A stretch of DNA of 64,000 nucleotides, from positions 716,596 through 780,595 of the forward strand of contig NZ_DS999411.1 in assembly GCF_000158175.1 (NCBI RefSeq), written 5' to 3'. The translations under genes were made by a program, and so were the position numbers. Position 1 is the stretch's first letter, and the number at the start of each line of letters is the position of its first letter. Under the pieces are notes generated by a model. The model was not told the origin of the DNA, did no database searches, and was given only the letters and a program-made list of their open reading frames with translations. Positions 8,551 through 18,552 of this stretch are shown here, one piece after another. Source of the DNA: Luminiphilus syltensis NOR5-1B (GTDB taxonomy: Bacteria > Pseudomonadota > Gammaproteobacteria > Pseudomonadales > Halieaceae).

Positions 8551-10019
8551 CGCTTCATTTTCCGTTTCAGGAGAAAGCCCAACGCTTTATCCGCCAGACG
8601 GCCATAAGGCGGGGCGAGATAGCGCATTCCCGAGAACGAAGCCTGGTAAAACACGGGTCGCAGTTTGGAACAGGCCAAAAAGCCGTCGTAGCCATGATAA
8701 TGCCCCATGCCGCTGGCTCCGACGCCTCCAAACGGCAGATCGTGTTGCGCCACATGAAGCAAGGCATCATTGACGGTCACCCCGCCGGACATAATGCGAT
8801 CGATGTAGTACTGCTGTTGTTTGGGTGCATTGCTAAACGGATAAAGCGCCAGCGGTCGATCCCGGGCGTTGACGTAATCCACGACCTCTTCCGGCGACTC
8901 GTAGTCCAGCACCATCAGTAACGGGCCAAAGGTCTCGCGCTTACGAATCTCCATGGCTTCGGTGGTGTCGAGCACCAACGTGACCGGGTATTTTCGCGGT
9001 CCCGGCTCGGGCGGCTGACCGGTACAGTTAATCACGGTCGCCCCGTGTAGCTCGGCATCGGCAACAGTGGCAGCGATACGCTCATAGGAGCGGTCATCGA
9101 TCAGTGCGGTGTAATCCTGACTGAGGATATCCGGGATATGCTTTTCGGCCCATTGGGTGGCCAGACGCACAAAGGCATCGCGCTGCGACCGATGCACAAA
9201 GACGTAATCAACATTGGTGCATATCTGGCCGGCATTCAGCTGCTTGACGTAGAGGATTCGCTCCACCGCTTTTTCAAGGGGATAGTCGGGGTCAATAACC
9301 GCCGGCGCCTTGCCCCCCAGCTCGAGAATAACCGGGGTCAGGTTAGCGGCTGCAGAGGCCATTACCTTGCGCCCCGTCGTGCCCGAGCCCGTAAACATCA
9401 GCAGGTCGAGCGGTAGCCGACTGAACATCTCACCAACACCGCCGGTCTCGGCGAAAAACGCCAGTTTGTCGCGACCGAAATAACGCGGTGTCAGATTCAC
9501 CAGTAGCGCTGTGAGCCGGCTCGAGTGCTCTGACATTTTCACCATCGCGCGGTTGCCGGCAGCAAATACGGACGCCAGCTGGCAAAAGGCGAGGTTTAAG
9601 GGGAAGTTCCAGGGAATGATCAGGCCCACCACGCCCAGAGGTTGCGGAATGACCCGGTTTTTTGCGCCGGGGAACAGCAATTTGTCGACGGACCGACTCT
9701 GGGTTTTCATCCAGGCTTTTAACTGCCGACGTGCACTCAGTAGCGTATCGAGCGAGGTAATCACCTCGGTAAACAGGGTCTCATTCCGGGATCGGCCGCC
9801 ATAGTCGGCATCGATCGCTGCGACGATGGCATCCACATTCTCGCTGATCATCCGATGCAGTGTGGTCAGGTCGCGATAGCGAGTGGCGGTGTCCGGCACC
9901 GGGTCGGCACGATAGGCGACTCGCTGCTCCTCAAGGACAGCAGACAGCGTTTCGTTCACACTCGATGACAGATCGATGCTGCCCGTTACATTCGCTTCTG
10001 TGACGTCTACCGGGCTCAC
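8547..10019 (-). CDS. Coniferyl-aldehyde dehydrogenase-type aldehyde dehydrogenase
   Basis: A 490-residue NAD(P)-dependent aldehyde dehydrogenase. The catalytic Cys267 (NAGQICTNVDY) and the general base Glu233 (ILELGGKAP) are present, as are PWNFPLNL and the nucleotide loop FTGSGTTGRKV. Sequence blocks resemble the CalB/coniferyl-aldehyde group, whose members accept many aryl and alkyl aldehydes. The GTG start at 10019 is chosen because CTGGAGG stands seven bases in front of it; a longer open frame to 10352 reads into the neighbouring promoter and looks unreal. Confidence 0.9.
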   Translation of the reverse strand: MSPVDVTEANVTGSIDLSSSVNETLSAVLEEQRVAYRADPVPDTATRYRDLTTLHRMISENVDAIVAAIDADYGGRSRNETLFTEVITSLDTLLSARRQLKAWMKTQSRSVDKLLFPGAKNRVIPQPLGVVGLIIPWNFPLNLAFCQLASVFAAGNRAMVKMSEHSSRLTALLVNLTPRYFGRDKLAFFAETGGVGEMFSRLPLDLLMFTGSGTTGRKVMASAAANLTPVILELGGKAPAVIDPDYPLEKAVERILYVKQLNAGQICTNVDYVFVHRSQRDAFVRLATQWAEKHIPDILSQDYTALIDDRSYERIAATVADAELHGATVINCTGQPPEPGPRKYPVTLVLDTTEAMEIRKRETFGPLLMVLDYESPEEVVDYVNARDRPLALYPFSNAPKQQQYYIDRIMSGGVTVNDALLHVAQHDLPFGGVGASGMGHYHGYDGFLACSKLRPVFYQASFSGMRYLAPPYGRLADKALGFLLKRKMKR

Positions 10020-10162
10020 CGGATCCTCCAGGGTTCGCTGTTTGGGTTCTTGCGCGGGAAGTATGACGGAGCCGAAGGGGCGTCTCCAAACCCGATACGC
10101 TTGTGCCAAAACCCAGAGGCTTTTACTCTCACACTCCCCGACACCCGATCTCAGTATTGTCC

Positions 10163-11158
10163 ATGGATATTCTGCGCGCCCCCGCACTACCCAGCCTCTG
10201 CCCTCACGACCGTGTGAGTCGACCTTTGACCATCGCGCTTTACCAGATGCGCTGGTACCCGGATCCCGAAGCGCACAAACGGCGAATCGAAGAGGGGGTG
10301 GCCGCTGCCGCCATGGCAGGCGCACAAATCGTGTTCCTGCCCGAGCTGACATTGTCCCGGTATCCGGCCGATACCCTGCCCGAGGGACGCGCGGATACGA
10401 CCGCCGAACCCCTGGCCGATGGTCCCACGTTCCTGTTCGCCGCGGAACTCGCCAAGCGCTATGACCTGCATGTGCACGCCTCCTTATTCCAACTGAGTGG
10501 CGCCGACGATGGCCGGGGACTCAATACTGCGATTGTGGTCTCTCCCAACGGGGAACTGATTGCCCACACCCATAAATTGCATATTCCCGTCACCACCGGC
10601 TACTACGAAGATCATTACTTCGCACCGGGACCCAATGAGGCGCCCTACCCCGTGCACCACATGGCGTTTGACAGCGGCGACGCCGCCCTGGGTTTACCCA
10701 CCTGCTGGGACGAATGGTTTCCCGAAGTGGCGCGCAATTATGCGCTGCGCGGGGCTGAGATGCTCGCCTACCCCACCGCCATAGGTTCCGAGCCGGACTT
10801 CCCCGACTTCGACACCGAGCCGCTCTGGCGCCAGACCATCGTCGGTCACGCCATCGCCAACGGCTTGTTTATTGCCGTACCCAATCGTTTCGGTGGCGAA
10901 GGCACCGTCGAATTCTATGGCAGTAGTTTTATCGTCGACCCCTTCGGTCGACTGTTGGCGCAGGCACCCAGGGACAAGGAGGTCACCCTGGTCGCCGACA
11001 TCGATCTTGGTTGGCGTGAAGATTGGCTGACGCTATTTCCATTTCTGGCCACACGCCGTCCCGATACCTATGCCGCGCTTTGCGATGACGTCGCCAACCC
11101 GCGAACGCAGGGTGGCCACGGGGCCGCCGGCGGTATTGCCGGGATCAAACCACAATGA
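10163..11158 (+). CDS. aguB: N-carbamoylputrescine amidase-like carbon-nitrogen hydrolase
   Basis: A 331-residue nitrilase-superfamily enzyme. The catalytic triad is visible as Glu61 (LPELTLS), Lys138 (HTHKLHIP) and Cys181 (LPTCWDEWFPE). Its stop overlaps the aguA start (ATGA), which makes the role nearly certain: it hydrolyses N-carbamoylputrescine, the product of agmatine deiminase, to putrescine, CO2 and ammonia. It is longer than typical AguB (about 295), with an N-terminal extension that may be an artefact; GTG at 10214 is an alternative start. Confidence 0.88.
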   Translation: MDILRAPALPSLCPHDRVSRPLTIALYQMRWYPDPEAHKRRIEEGVAAAAMAGAQIVFLPELTLSRYPADTLPEGRADTTAEPLADGPTFLFAAELAKRYDLHVHASLFQLSGADDGRGLNTAIVVSPNGELIAHTHKLHIPVTTGYYEDHYFAPGPNEAPYPVHHMAFDSGDAALGLPTCWDEWFPEVARNYALRGAEMLAYPTAIGSEPDFPDFDTEPLWRQTIVGHAIANGLFIAVPNRFGGEGTVEFYGSSFIVDPFGRLLAQAPRDKEVTLVADIDLGWREDWLTLFPFLATRRPDTYAALCDDVANPRTQGGHGAAGGIAGIKPQ

Positions 11159-12159
11159 GTCGGTTCATGCCCCCCGAATGGGCGCCGCACACGGCGACCT
11201 GGATGAGCTTTCCCCAGGAGTCGTATCCGGGCACCGGAGTCAGCACTGCGGAGGCCCAGGCCGCCTGGTCCGCCGTCGCCAATACCATCGCCGAGCATGA
11301 ACCGTTACACCTGCTGGTCAGCCCCGAGGACGCGGCGATCGCCGCCAAACTGGTCTCGGGGGCGATACACCGGCACGATTGTCCCCTCGACGATGCCTGG
11401 TTGCGCGATTCCGGACCCACCTTCGTCGAGGTCGACGGTGAACTGCGCGGTATCGATTGGAATTTTAATGGCTGGGGCGATCACACCGCCTTCGACTGGC
11501 AACGTGACAACGAACTGGCGGGTCGCATCTGCGCGATTGCCGGCATCGAACGCGAATCCAGCCCGCTGACCAATGAAGGAGGCGGTATTCACGTTGATGG
11601 TACCGGTCGAGTACTGCTGACTGAAACGGTGCAACGTGATGAAGGGCGCAATCCCGGCTGGTCCCGGGAGGATGTCGAGGAGGAAGTTCATCAGCGACTG
11701 GGGACCGATCACGCCCTTTGGCTGCCGCGAGGCCTGTATCGCGATTACTTTGACCACGGCACCCGCGGCCACGTGGATATCGTCGCCTGCTTCACACCCG
11801 CTGGGCAGGTGCTGTTGCACTGGCAGACCGATACCGCACACCCCGATGCCAAAATCTGCCGAGAGGTGCGCGATGCTCTTGAACAAGCGGACTTAACCGT
11901 GGTCGAGCTGCCGGCACCCAAAACCCTGCGCGATAATATCAACTGGGTGGATTACAGCTACATCAACCATTACGTCTGCAACGGCGCCGTGATCTGTCCG
12001 AGCTTCGATGACCCCAATGACGGAGCAGTACAGGAGATATTGTCTGAGATTTATCCCGGTCGAGAGATCCGACCCGTAGACGCCCGAGTAATATTCGCCA
12101 TGGGTGGCGGCATCCACTGCATCACCCAGCAACAACCGGCCCCGTCTGCCTCCTGCTAA
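11155..12159 (+). CDS. aguA: Agmatine deiminase
   Basis: A 334-residue enzyme of the guanidino-modifying fold. The start (MPPEWAPHTATWMSFP) and the WLRDSGPTF, EGGGIHVDGTG and YINHYVCNGAVICP blocks are family signatures, and the catalytic Cys322 stands in MGGGIHCITQQ. It converts agmatine to N-carbamoylputrescine and ammonia. Translationally coupled to aguB by a 4-bp overlap, and followed 11 bp later by ribA. Confidence 0.93.
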   Translation: MSRFMPPEWAPHTATWMSFPQESYPGTGVSTAEAQAAWSAVANTIAEHEPLHLLVSPEDAAIAAKLVSGAIHRHDCPLDDAWLRDSGPTFVEVDGELRGIDWNFNGWGDHTAFDWQRDNELAGRICAIAGIERESSPLTNEGGGIHVDGTGRVLLTETVQRDEGRNPGWSREDVEEEVHQRLGTDHALWLPRGLYRDYFDHGTRGHVDIVACFTPAGQVLLHWQTDTAHPDAKICREVRDALEQADLTVVELPAPKTLRDNINWVDYSYINHYVCNGAVICPSFDDPNDGAVQEILSEIYPGREIRPVDARVIFAMGGGIHCITQQQPAPSASC

Positions 12160-12170
12160 CATAGGACAAC

Positions 12171-12992
12171 ATGTTTACTTACCTCAATCCTGAAGTCCGT
12201 CGGCAGCTCATCGACGATGGCAAGCTCGTCCGTATCGACAGCGCCGGACATCCGGTGGCGGTCGATGCCCCCCTTGCCGAAGGGCAGCGTGCGCTCAATG
12301 TGCTGGGGCCCATCCCATTGCCGCTGAGCAGGGGCACAGAGCAGCCGGTAGCGAGCTGGTATGCCGCCGTGCGCAGCACCGAGCTCAGCGAAGTGGAGTC
12401 ACTGGCGAGCACGCTCCGCGAGCGCGGCGGCCAGCATTTGTTTTCGGAGCTGGTCTCGAGCATCGCGGTCAACAGTGTCTTGGTCATCGGTGAACCGGAA
12501 AAAAGTGAAGCGCCGCTGGTGCGGGTCCACTCAAGCTGTCTGACCGGCGATGTGTTCGGCTCCCGTCGCTGCGAATGCGGACCCCAGCTCGAGGCGGCCA
12601 TCGATCGGATAGCCACCGATGAGCAGGGGGGCTACCTGATTTACATGGCCGGTCATGAAGGCCGCGGTATCGGCCTGTGGGCAAAGGCGGCAACGTATCT
12701 GCTGCAGGACGCCGGCGAGGACACCTATCAGGCCAATCGATCGCTGGGGCTGCCTGATGACTCCAGGGATTTTTCTGACGCGGCTACCCTACTGCACTAC
12801 TTTGGCGCCGGCCGGAAACTGCGGTTAATGACCAACAATCCGAAAAAAATCGAAGACCTCAGAGCCTTTGGTGTGCCCAATCTTGAGCGGGTCAAACATG
12901 TATCCGGCGTCGATGACTGTAATCTCCGCTACCTGCAGGCCAAACGCCAGTGGGGACACCGAATCGACGAGGAAGATCTCTCGAATCCCTAG
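12171..12992 (+). CDS. ribA: GTP cyclohydrolase II
   Basis: A 273-residue enzyme for the first step of riboflavin synthesis. Zinc ligands are Cys123, Cys134 and Cys136 (SSCLTGDVFGSRRCECG). The catalytic block GHEGRGIGLW and the late TNNPKKIEDL motif are intact. It has an N-terminal extension of about 65 residues compared with the roughly 200-residue E. coli enzyme, resembling the degenerate partner domain of longer RibA forms. It is only 11 bp after aguA, so it is probably in the same transcript although the pathways are unrelated. Confidence 0.9.
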   Translation: MFTYLNPEVRRQLIDDGKLVRIDSAGHPVAVDAPLAEGQRALNVLGPIPLPLSRGTEQPVASWYAAVRSTELSEVESLASTLRERGGQHLFSELVSSIAVNSVLVIGEPEKSEAPLVRVHSSCLTGDVFGSRRCECGPQLEAAIDRIATDEQGGYLIYMAGHEGRGIGLWAKAATYLLQDAGEDTYQANRSLGLPDDSRDFSDAATLLHYFGAGRKLRLMTNNPKKIEDLRAFGVPNLERVKHVSGVDDCNLRYLQAKRQWGHRIDEEDLSNP

Positions 12993-13309
12993 CTCAACCA
13001 CTCGGGCAATGGCTGATCGCCCAGTGACAGCTCGAGGGTATTGTCTGTCGCCTGATAGTTGTGACCGACCATCTCATCGTAGGGGCTGCGCTGGCGCAAA
13101 ATCATCTCGCAACTCGCGACTGACTTGAGCTGGCGCTTCATGTCGAGCAGGTTGCGCGTTTTCAGGATAGAACCGTCGTTTTTGCTGATAACCCGTTCTT
13201 CTCCAGCAATTGATGCACTGGCGATATAGAGCGACAGATCGACCGATTCGATAATCAGCTTGTCGATGGCGTCCGGGGCTTTTCCCAGTTCACGCAGTGA
13301 GATTTTCAT
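12989..13309 (-). CDS. DUF6482 family protein
   Basis: A 106-residue soluble protein. MKISLRELGKAPDAIDKLIIESVDLSLYI and the closing block (YDEMVGHNYQATDN) resemble small Pseudomonas-type proteins filed as DUF6482. The function is unknown. It overlaps the ribA stop by 4 bp in convergent orientation. The ribosome-binding site is weak. Confidence 0.7.
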   Translation of the reverse strand: MKISLRELGKAPDAIDKLIIESVDLSLYIASASIAGEERVISKNDGSILKTRNLLDMKRQLKSVASCEMILRQRSPYDEMVGHNYQATDNTLELSLGDQPLPEWLS

Positions 13310-13350
13310 GGCACGTCCATTGTCTGAACCGTTGTTACGCGGTTATGAAT

Positions 13351-14187
13351 TTAGCGGTTTTGTCGATCCCGATAGCGTTTGAGCGCCGCGGTATATCGCG
13401 GTAAGCCCTTATAAACGGCCAGCTCCTCCGGGGTATTGTCGATCGCCGCAAATAACTCGCCGAAGCCTTCGGGAAAATCATCGAGCGGGGTCATATAGAT
13501 GCGTATCGTGAACGCGACGGCGTTGGACCGGGGTAACCGCCGCAGGGTCTGCCGCTCGGCGCGGTAAAACAGGGGGGCATCCTCCGGCACAGCATCGCGG
13601 TCATACCTGGAATCGGCGAAAAGCTCCGGCGGACACTGTATCGACCAGTTGTGACGCTCCACCGGATTGTCCGGATGGATGCGATCAAAGAAGCGATCAA
13701 TTTTGGGGCTGAGCGTATCGTGAACTCGGGGAATCGGATCGTGCACCCGGCGGATGGGCTTGCCAATCTTCTCGGGCAACTTCCAGTGGCTGGGACTGCA
13801 AAGACTCGCCGCCACCAAACGATAGCCCTCGTCATCTCCGGGCAACATGATGATCAGGTCATCGGGCACCTGCAGGGATGCACGCCACAACCGCTCTTCG
13901 GCTGCAATACCACCGCTTGCGAGCGCTGCACCGTCCACCTCAGGCAGGTCCGCGATCATCGCCGACAACTCCTGCGCCGCGTCCAGCGCCTCTGGAAGCA
14001 CGCGATAGACCCTGTCACCACGCAGCTCCCGCTGCTCAAGCTTGTGTGCTTTCCAGGCGGCAACATCGGTATCAAAATCGATCCATTGGTCGCCCATGGG
14101 CACCATGCCCATGGACAGCTCCTGAGACCCACGCCGATGCGGCTGGAAAGGTGGCTCACCGTCTTTTGTGACAAAAAATGGACGCAT
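13351..14187 (-). CDS. Haem-dependent oxidative N-demethylase family protein (DUF3445)
   Basis: A 278-residue protein. The DUF3445 blocks are clear: LCSPSHWKLPEKIGKPI, IHDPIP-like (VHDPIPRVHD), NPVERHNWSI and LRRLPRSNAVAFTIRIY. Relatives form the alpha subunit of dimethylamine-type oxidative demethylases and bind haem. The start at 14187 has GGGAG eight bases upstream; the frame extends to 14202 but with no ribosome-binding site. No beta/gamma subunit genes are nearby, so the substrate is open. Confidence 0.8.
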   Translation of the reverse strand: MRPFFVTKDGEPPFQPHRRGSQELSMGMVPMGDQWIDFDTDVAAWKAHKLEQRELRGDRVYRVLPEALDAAQELSAMIADLPEVDGAALASGGIAAEERLWRASLQVPDDLIIMLPGDDEGYRLVAASLCSPSHWKLPEKIGKPIRRVHDPIPRVHDTLSPKIDRFFDRIHPDNPVERHNWSIQCPPELFADSRYDRDAVPEDAPLFYRAERQTLRRLPRSNAVAFTIRIYMTPLDDFPEGFGELFAAIDNTPEELAVYKGLPRYTAALKRYRDRQNR

Positions 14188-14225
14188 GGCATCAGCTCCC
14201 ACGTTGAACCGATCATAATGGCAGC

Positions 14226-15143
14226 ATGTCTGTGCCCGACCAAATTGATCTCCGGATATGCGACAGCCCTGTCGACGTGTTGCCCAGATTTAGTGGGGTT
14301 TATCGCTTCTTTGCTGGCGGTGGAGAGCTACTTTATATCGGTAAAAGCGTCGACATACACGCGCGCGTCGTGTCTCACTTTCACGCCGGCAGCAAGCCCG
14401 GCAGGCATCAGCGCATCATGTCGCAGGTCGCCCGCATCGATTGCGAACCCACCGCCGGGGAGTTCGGTGCATTGCTTCTGGAAAACGCTGCGATCAAGGC
14501 GGAGACCCCGCTCTACAACCGACGCCAGCGACAGCAACGGCAATTGTGGACGATTGAGTTAAATCGCGACACGACGGGGTTTCTGAAACCCACTGCCCGT
14601 GATTTCGCGCCCTCTGGTGCTCGCACGCACGATAGCTACGGCCTTTTTCACAACAAGAAACATATCGATTCCACCCTGCGCCGGCACGCCCGTGACCAGG
14701 GGCTGTGTTTGCTGATGCTGGGTCTGGAGAAAGGCCGCGCGCCCTGCTTTCATTATCAGTTGAAGCGATGCGATGGCGCCTGCGCCGGAGATGAGACCGC
14801 CGAGGAGCACAACGCCCGTCTGCTTTCGGCGCTGGATGGCGATCGCATTGCCGCCTGGCCCTTCCCCGGACCATTGCTGCTGCGCGAACACACCCTGCAC
14901 CCCGTCGATCCCCAGCCGCCCGAACAGTTCTATTGGGTGAATCACTGGGTGTATCACGGTCATTTCAATTCCATCAACTCCGCCCAGCGGGCGGCCGACA
15001 CCGAGTCCCGGCGTCGCTTTGACCGGGATAGCTACCATCTGATCATGAAAGCGCTGGTCCGCGGGCAGGTAGAGGTTCTGGGCCTTGACGGAAAGCCGGT
15101 CAGTAACCCCCTGCTGGGAGTGGGGAGACGGCGTGAGCGTTAA
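14226..15143 (+). CDS. cho: Excinuclease Cho (UvrC-like GIY-YIG endonuclease)
   Basis: A 305-residue protein. The N-terminal GIY-YIG nuclease domain shows GVYRFF and LYIGKSVDI, an Arg in HARVVSHF and a Glu in [16 protein letters not shown]. It lacks the UvrB-binding and C-terminal nuclease domains of UvrC, as expected for Cho, which makes the 3' incision on bulky lesions. A cysteine-bearing block ([17 protein letters not shown] in outline) follows, as in UvrC. It overlaps the photolyase start by 11 bp, pairing two DNA-repair genes. Confidence 0.88.
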   Translation: MSVPDQIDLRICDSPVDVLPRFSGVYRFFAGGGELLYIGKSVDIHARVVSHFHAGSKPGRHQRIMSQVARIDCEPTAGEFGALLLENAAIKAETPLYNRRQRQQRQLWTIELNRDTTGFLKPTARDFAPSGARTHDSYGLFHNKKHIDSTLRRHARDQGLCLLMLGLEKGRAPCFHYQLKRCDGACAGDETAEEHNARLLSALDGDRIAAWPFPGPLLLREHTLHPVDPQPPEQFYWVNHWVYHGHFNSINSAQRAADTESRRRFDRDSYHLIMKALVRGQVEVLGLDGKPVSNPLLGVGRRRER

Positions 15144-16599
15144 CATCGTGTGGTTCAAGCGGGACCTTCGCCTGGAAGACAACGCCGCCTTGTCCGCCGC
15201 AATCGATGCCAACAAACCCCTGCTGCTTCTTTATCTGGTGGAACCCCGGTTGCTCCGGGACCCCCACTATCGACGCCGGCACTGGCACTTTATTGCCCAA
15301 TCACTCCGCGATCTTTCGAGTCGCCTGTCCCCTCACGACACCCTTTTGCATGTCCTCGAGGCCGACGCCGAGGAGGTGTTCCCGCGGTTACACCGCACGC
15401 TCGGCATCGCCACCATATACAGCCACGAGGAAACGGGGCTCGAGGTGACCTACGCGCGGGATCGCTGGGTATCGGAGTTTGCACAAAGCCAGGATATCGA
15501 CTGGCTCGAGTACCCCACCAATGGCGTGCAACGGGGTCGCCGCAATCGCAAAGGCTGGAGCCGCGCCTGGCATCAGCAGATGTCTGCCCAGCCGGACTCG
15601 CCGCGGCTGAATGCACTCCCCGGTCGAACCCCGGCGCTGCCAGAGGCGCTCAGCGGTAGGGTGTGCCGTCGCCTGGCCCAATGGGAAACCACGCATCCAC
15701 AGTTCCAGCGCGGTGGTGAACGTCGCGCCCACGAGACCTTGAATTCCTTTCTTGAAGGTCGCGTTGCCGGCTACCAGCGCGGCATCTCTAAACCAGCGGC
15801 AAGTCGCAACTCCTGCTCACGACTTTCACCCTACATCGCCTGGGGCAACCTGAGTATTCGTCAGGTTTATCAGGCGTTACAGCAGGCCCGTGAAAAGGGG
15901 CAGTGGCGGCGGCAACTGGCCGCCTTTGAATCGCGCCTGCATTGGCATTGTCACTTCATCCAGAAATTCGAGATGGAGTGCCGAATGGAGTTCGAGCCGA
16001 TCAATCGCGGGTATATACCCCACCGAACCGAAGCCGATCCCGAGCTTGTCCGGGCCTGGTGCGAGGGTCGCACCGGTTACCCGCTGATCGATGCCGCCAT
16101 GCGCTGTCTGATAGCAACCGGCTATATCAATTTTCGTTCAAGAGCGATGCTCACCAGCTTTCTTTGCCATTACCTGGCACAGGACTGGCGGCAGGGCGCG
16201 GCCTGGCTCGGTTCACTGTTTCTCGACTTTGAGCCCGGTATTCATTACGCCCAGATGCAAATGCAGGCCGGGGTCACGGGCATTAACACCATTCGCATCT
16301 ACAACCCCGTCAAGCAATCGATGGACCACGACCCCGACGGCGATTTCATTGCCCAGTGGGTGCCAGAATTAGCGGGGCTACCGGCACCCCTGCGTCACCA
16401 GCCCTGGGAGATGTCAGCAATGGAGCGCATGCTCTATAGCTGCGACTATCCGGACCCTGTTGTCTCCCCCGAATCGAGCTATCGCGAGGCTAGGGATCGG
16501 CTCTGGTCGCTGAAAAAAGACCCGACCATCGCCCGCGAACGGGCCCGTATTCTGAGCCGGCATGTGGAGCGCCGGTCGAGTTTTGCATCCGGAGCCTGA
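15133..16599 (+). CDS. Deoxyribodipyrimidine photolyase / cryptochrome family protein
   Basis: A 488-residue flavoprotein. The N-terminal antenna domain begins [17 protein letters not shown]. The C-terminal FAD domain has the WETTHPQF start, [13 protein letters not shown], and [30 protein letters not shown]. It is more divergent than E. coli PhrB, and could be a photolyase or a light sensor. The GTG start at 15133 is inside the cho gene and preceded by GGGGAG. Coupling to cho supports repair of UV damage. Confidence 0.88.
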   Translation: MSVNIVWFKRDLRLEDNAALSAAIDANKPLLLLYLVEPRLLRDPHYRRRHWHFIAQSLRDLSSRLSPHDTLLHVLEADAEEVFPRLHRTLGIATIYSHEETGLEVTYARDRWVSEFAQSQDIDWLEYPTNGVQRGRRNRKGWSRAWHQQMSAQPDSPRLNALPGRTPALPEALSGRVCRRLAQWETTHPQFQRGGERRAHETLNSFLEGRVAGYQRGISKPAASRNSCSRLSPYIAWGNLSIRQVYQALQQAREKGQWRRQLAAFESRLHWHCHFIQKFEMECRMEFEPINRGYIPHRTEADPELVRAWCEGRTGYPLIDAAMRCLIATGYINFRSRAMLTSFLCHYLAQDWRQGAAWLGSLFLDFEPGIHYAQMQMQAGVTGINTIRIYNPVKQSMDHDPDGDFIAQWVPELAGLPAPLRHQPWEMSAMERMLYSCDYPDPVVSPESSYREARDRLWSLKKDPTIARERARILSRHVERRSSFASGA

Positions 16600-16623
16600 G
16601 CTGCGATCAATGCCGTTCTGGCG

Positions 16624-18288
16624 CTACTCCGCCGCGGTTTCTCTGGCAAAGGTCTCACCAAAAAAGTCGCCGTCGTTCCACCGTGGCCGCGATGGCTGGT
16701 TGGCAAGCTCAAGGGCAATGCGCGCATTAACCCGTGTAAAGGTAACCGCCGCATCCCATTTGATCGGCAGCCTCATATCATCACTAACCTGATGATAATG
16801 ATGCTTGCGAAAATCCTTATCCACTTCCAAGGCATCGACGGATGGGTCTCGCGCCTTGATGCCCCCTTTAACAAAAACCGCGGGGATACCCTGTTTTACA
16901 AACGCATAGTGATCAGATCGCGTGAAATAACCCTGCTCGGGCCAGGGGTCTGGCGTGAGCTCAAGGGACTCCGCCGCCGCGGCGCGAGATACGGTCCCTC
17001 CCATATCACTGTGGCCCGCGCCAAACGCGATGATGTCGGCAAACTCATACAAAAGAATCGGCATGTCCAGATTGACGTTGGCCACCATAGACTGGACCGG
17101 AACCGTTGGGTGCTCGGCGAAATAATAGGCCCCCAGCAGCCCTTTTTCCTCAGCGGTCATCGCTGCAAACACGACCGATCGTCGCGGCGCTACCTCCATT
17201 CCAGAAAATAGCCGGGCAACCTCAAGCATCGTAGCAATCCCCGATGCGTTATCGAGGGCGCCGTTAATAATCAGGTCCTCACCCGCCTCGCCCTGTTTCA
17301 TGCCGATGGCATCCGAGTGGGCAGAAAACACCACGTACTCGTGTTTGAGCACCGGATCCGACCCTTCCAACAGGGCAACCACGTTGGGACTGGTCACCGC
17401 CTCATGCTGGCTTCCCTTTTCAAGCTGGAGCCGTCCCGGTATTGGGAACGGGACGAACCGCTCTTCGGTTTCCAACATGGCATAGAGGTCGTCGAGATCC
17501 TTTTCAGTGGCGACAAAGAGACTCGCGGCCACCGCAGGACTGGGCGTGATACTGCTCTGGATACGGGGCTTGGCATTGAACAGCGAACCGTCATCGTACA
17601 GCCATGTCATGCGGGCGCGTCCGACCCGTTCTCTGTATTTCTCGAAAGGGAATCGCTCCAGTGATTCGGGGGTGGTCAACGAAATGAAGCCAATCGCGCC
17701 TCGATCAGCGGCGTTCTTTACCTTTAGTTTGGAAAAGTGGGCACCCTGCTCACTCGGAAACCAGGCGGGCTTACCTTTGAACGCCACGACGCATTTGTCC
17801 TGAACATCGACGCCCTGGTAATCGTCGTAATCCAGCGGTTGGGCAACAATACCGTAGCCGACAAACACCATTTCGCAATCGAGGCTGGACGCGGTACGAA
17901 CCAGACTGGCGCCCACGTAATAATCATCCAGGAAGGTGAGCTCCCGCTCCTCGCCGGGGGTGTTCAGTACCGCCCTGAGTGAATCGGTTTTTAGGCGCGA
18001 GCGGCGAAAATCAATTCGCTGGAGATACCCGTCAGTGCCCGCGGGCTGAAGTCCCAACTTGCGAAACTCGGTGGCAATATAGAGCGAGGCGCGCTCATGA
18101 CCCGGCGTTCCCGCCTCGCGACCCTCGAGCAGATCATCGGCAAGAAACGCCGTATGGGCGACCAGTCGATCCGGGTCGGGATGGAAATCAACCGTGAGTT
18201 GCTCTTCAGAGGCGTTTACCGCCACGCCGCAAAAAACTGCGGCGCAACAGAAACTAATTATCCAGCGCTGAGTATGCTGCCCTGTCAT
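16624..18288 (-). CDS. Secreted M28 family zinc peptidase
   Basis: A 554-residue exported aminopeptidase-like protein. A signal peptide (WIISFCCAAVFCGVAVNA) is followed by a PA-like insert (about 130-260) and the M28 core. The two-zinc ligands are visible: His in VVFSAHSDAIG, Asp in NGALDNASGIA, Glu-Glu in MTAEEKGLLG, Asp in NVNLDMP and His in TRSDHYAFV. GAGGAG precedes the ATG. It probably degrades peptides in the periplasm or outside the cell. Confidence 0.9.
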   Translation of the reverse strand: MTGQHTQRWIISFCCAAVFCGVAVNASEEQLTVDFHPDPDRLVAHTAFLADDLLEGREAGTPGHERASLYIATEFRKLGLQPAGTDGYLQRIDFRRSRLKTDSLRAVLNTPGEERELTFLDDYYVGASLVRTASSLDCEMVFVGYGIVAQPLDYDDYQGVDVQDKCVVAFKGKPAWFPSEQGAHFSKLKVKNAADRGAIGFISLTTPESLERFPFEKYRERVGRARMTWLYDDGSLFNAKPRIQSSITPSPAVAASLFVATEKDLDDLYAMLETEERFVPFPIPGRLQLEKGSQHEAVTSPNVVALLEGSDPVLKHEYVVFSAHSDAIGMKQGEAGEDLIINGALDNASGIATMLEVARLFSGMEVAPRRSVVFAAMTAEEKGLLGAYYFAEHPTVPVQSMVANVNLDMPILLYEFADIIAFGAGHSDMGGTVSRAAAAESLELTPDPWPEQGYFTRSDHYAFVKQGIPAVFVKGGIKARDPSVDALEVDKDFRKHHYHQVSDDMRLPIKWDAAVTFTRVNARIALELANQPSRPRWNDGDFFGETFARETAAE

Positions 18289-18552
18289 GATGTGACTCCT
18301 CTTTGAACACGCAATAGTTTTGATGGATGGATGCTATCCCACTGCATCAGCGGGCATCAATTTTGGCAGGGCGCACCTGGCACGCATTGAGCCCGTTGCA
18401 CCAAGACAACGGGTAAGGCGCGGAAAGACGGGCGCTACCACGCACGCAGGCCTTAAAACGGGCAACACTAGCCGCCGCGACCGCGATCCTACGCCATGCG
18501 GTAGTGAGCTGCAGCCTCTGCTATCCTTTTCCCACTATTGAGGAGAATTTAC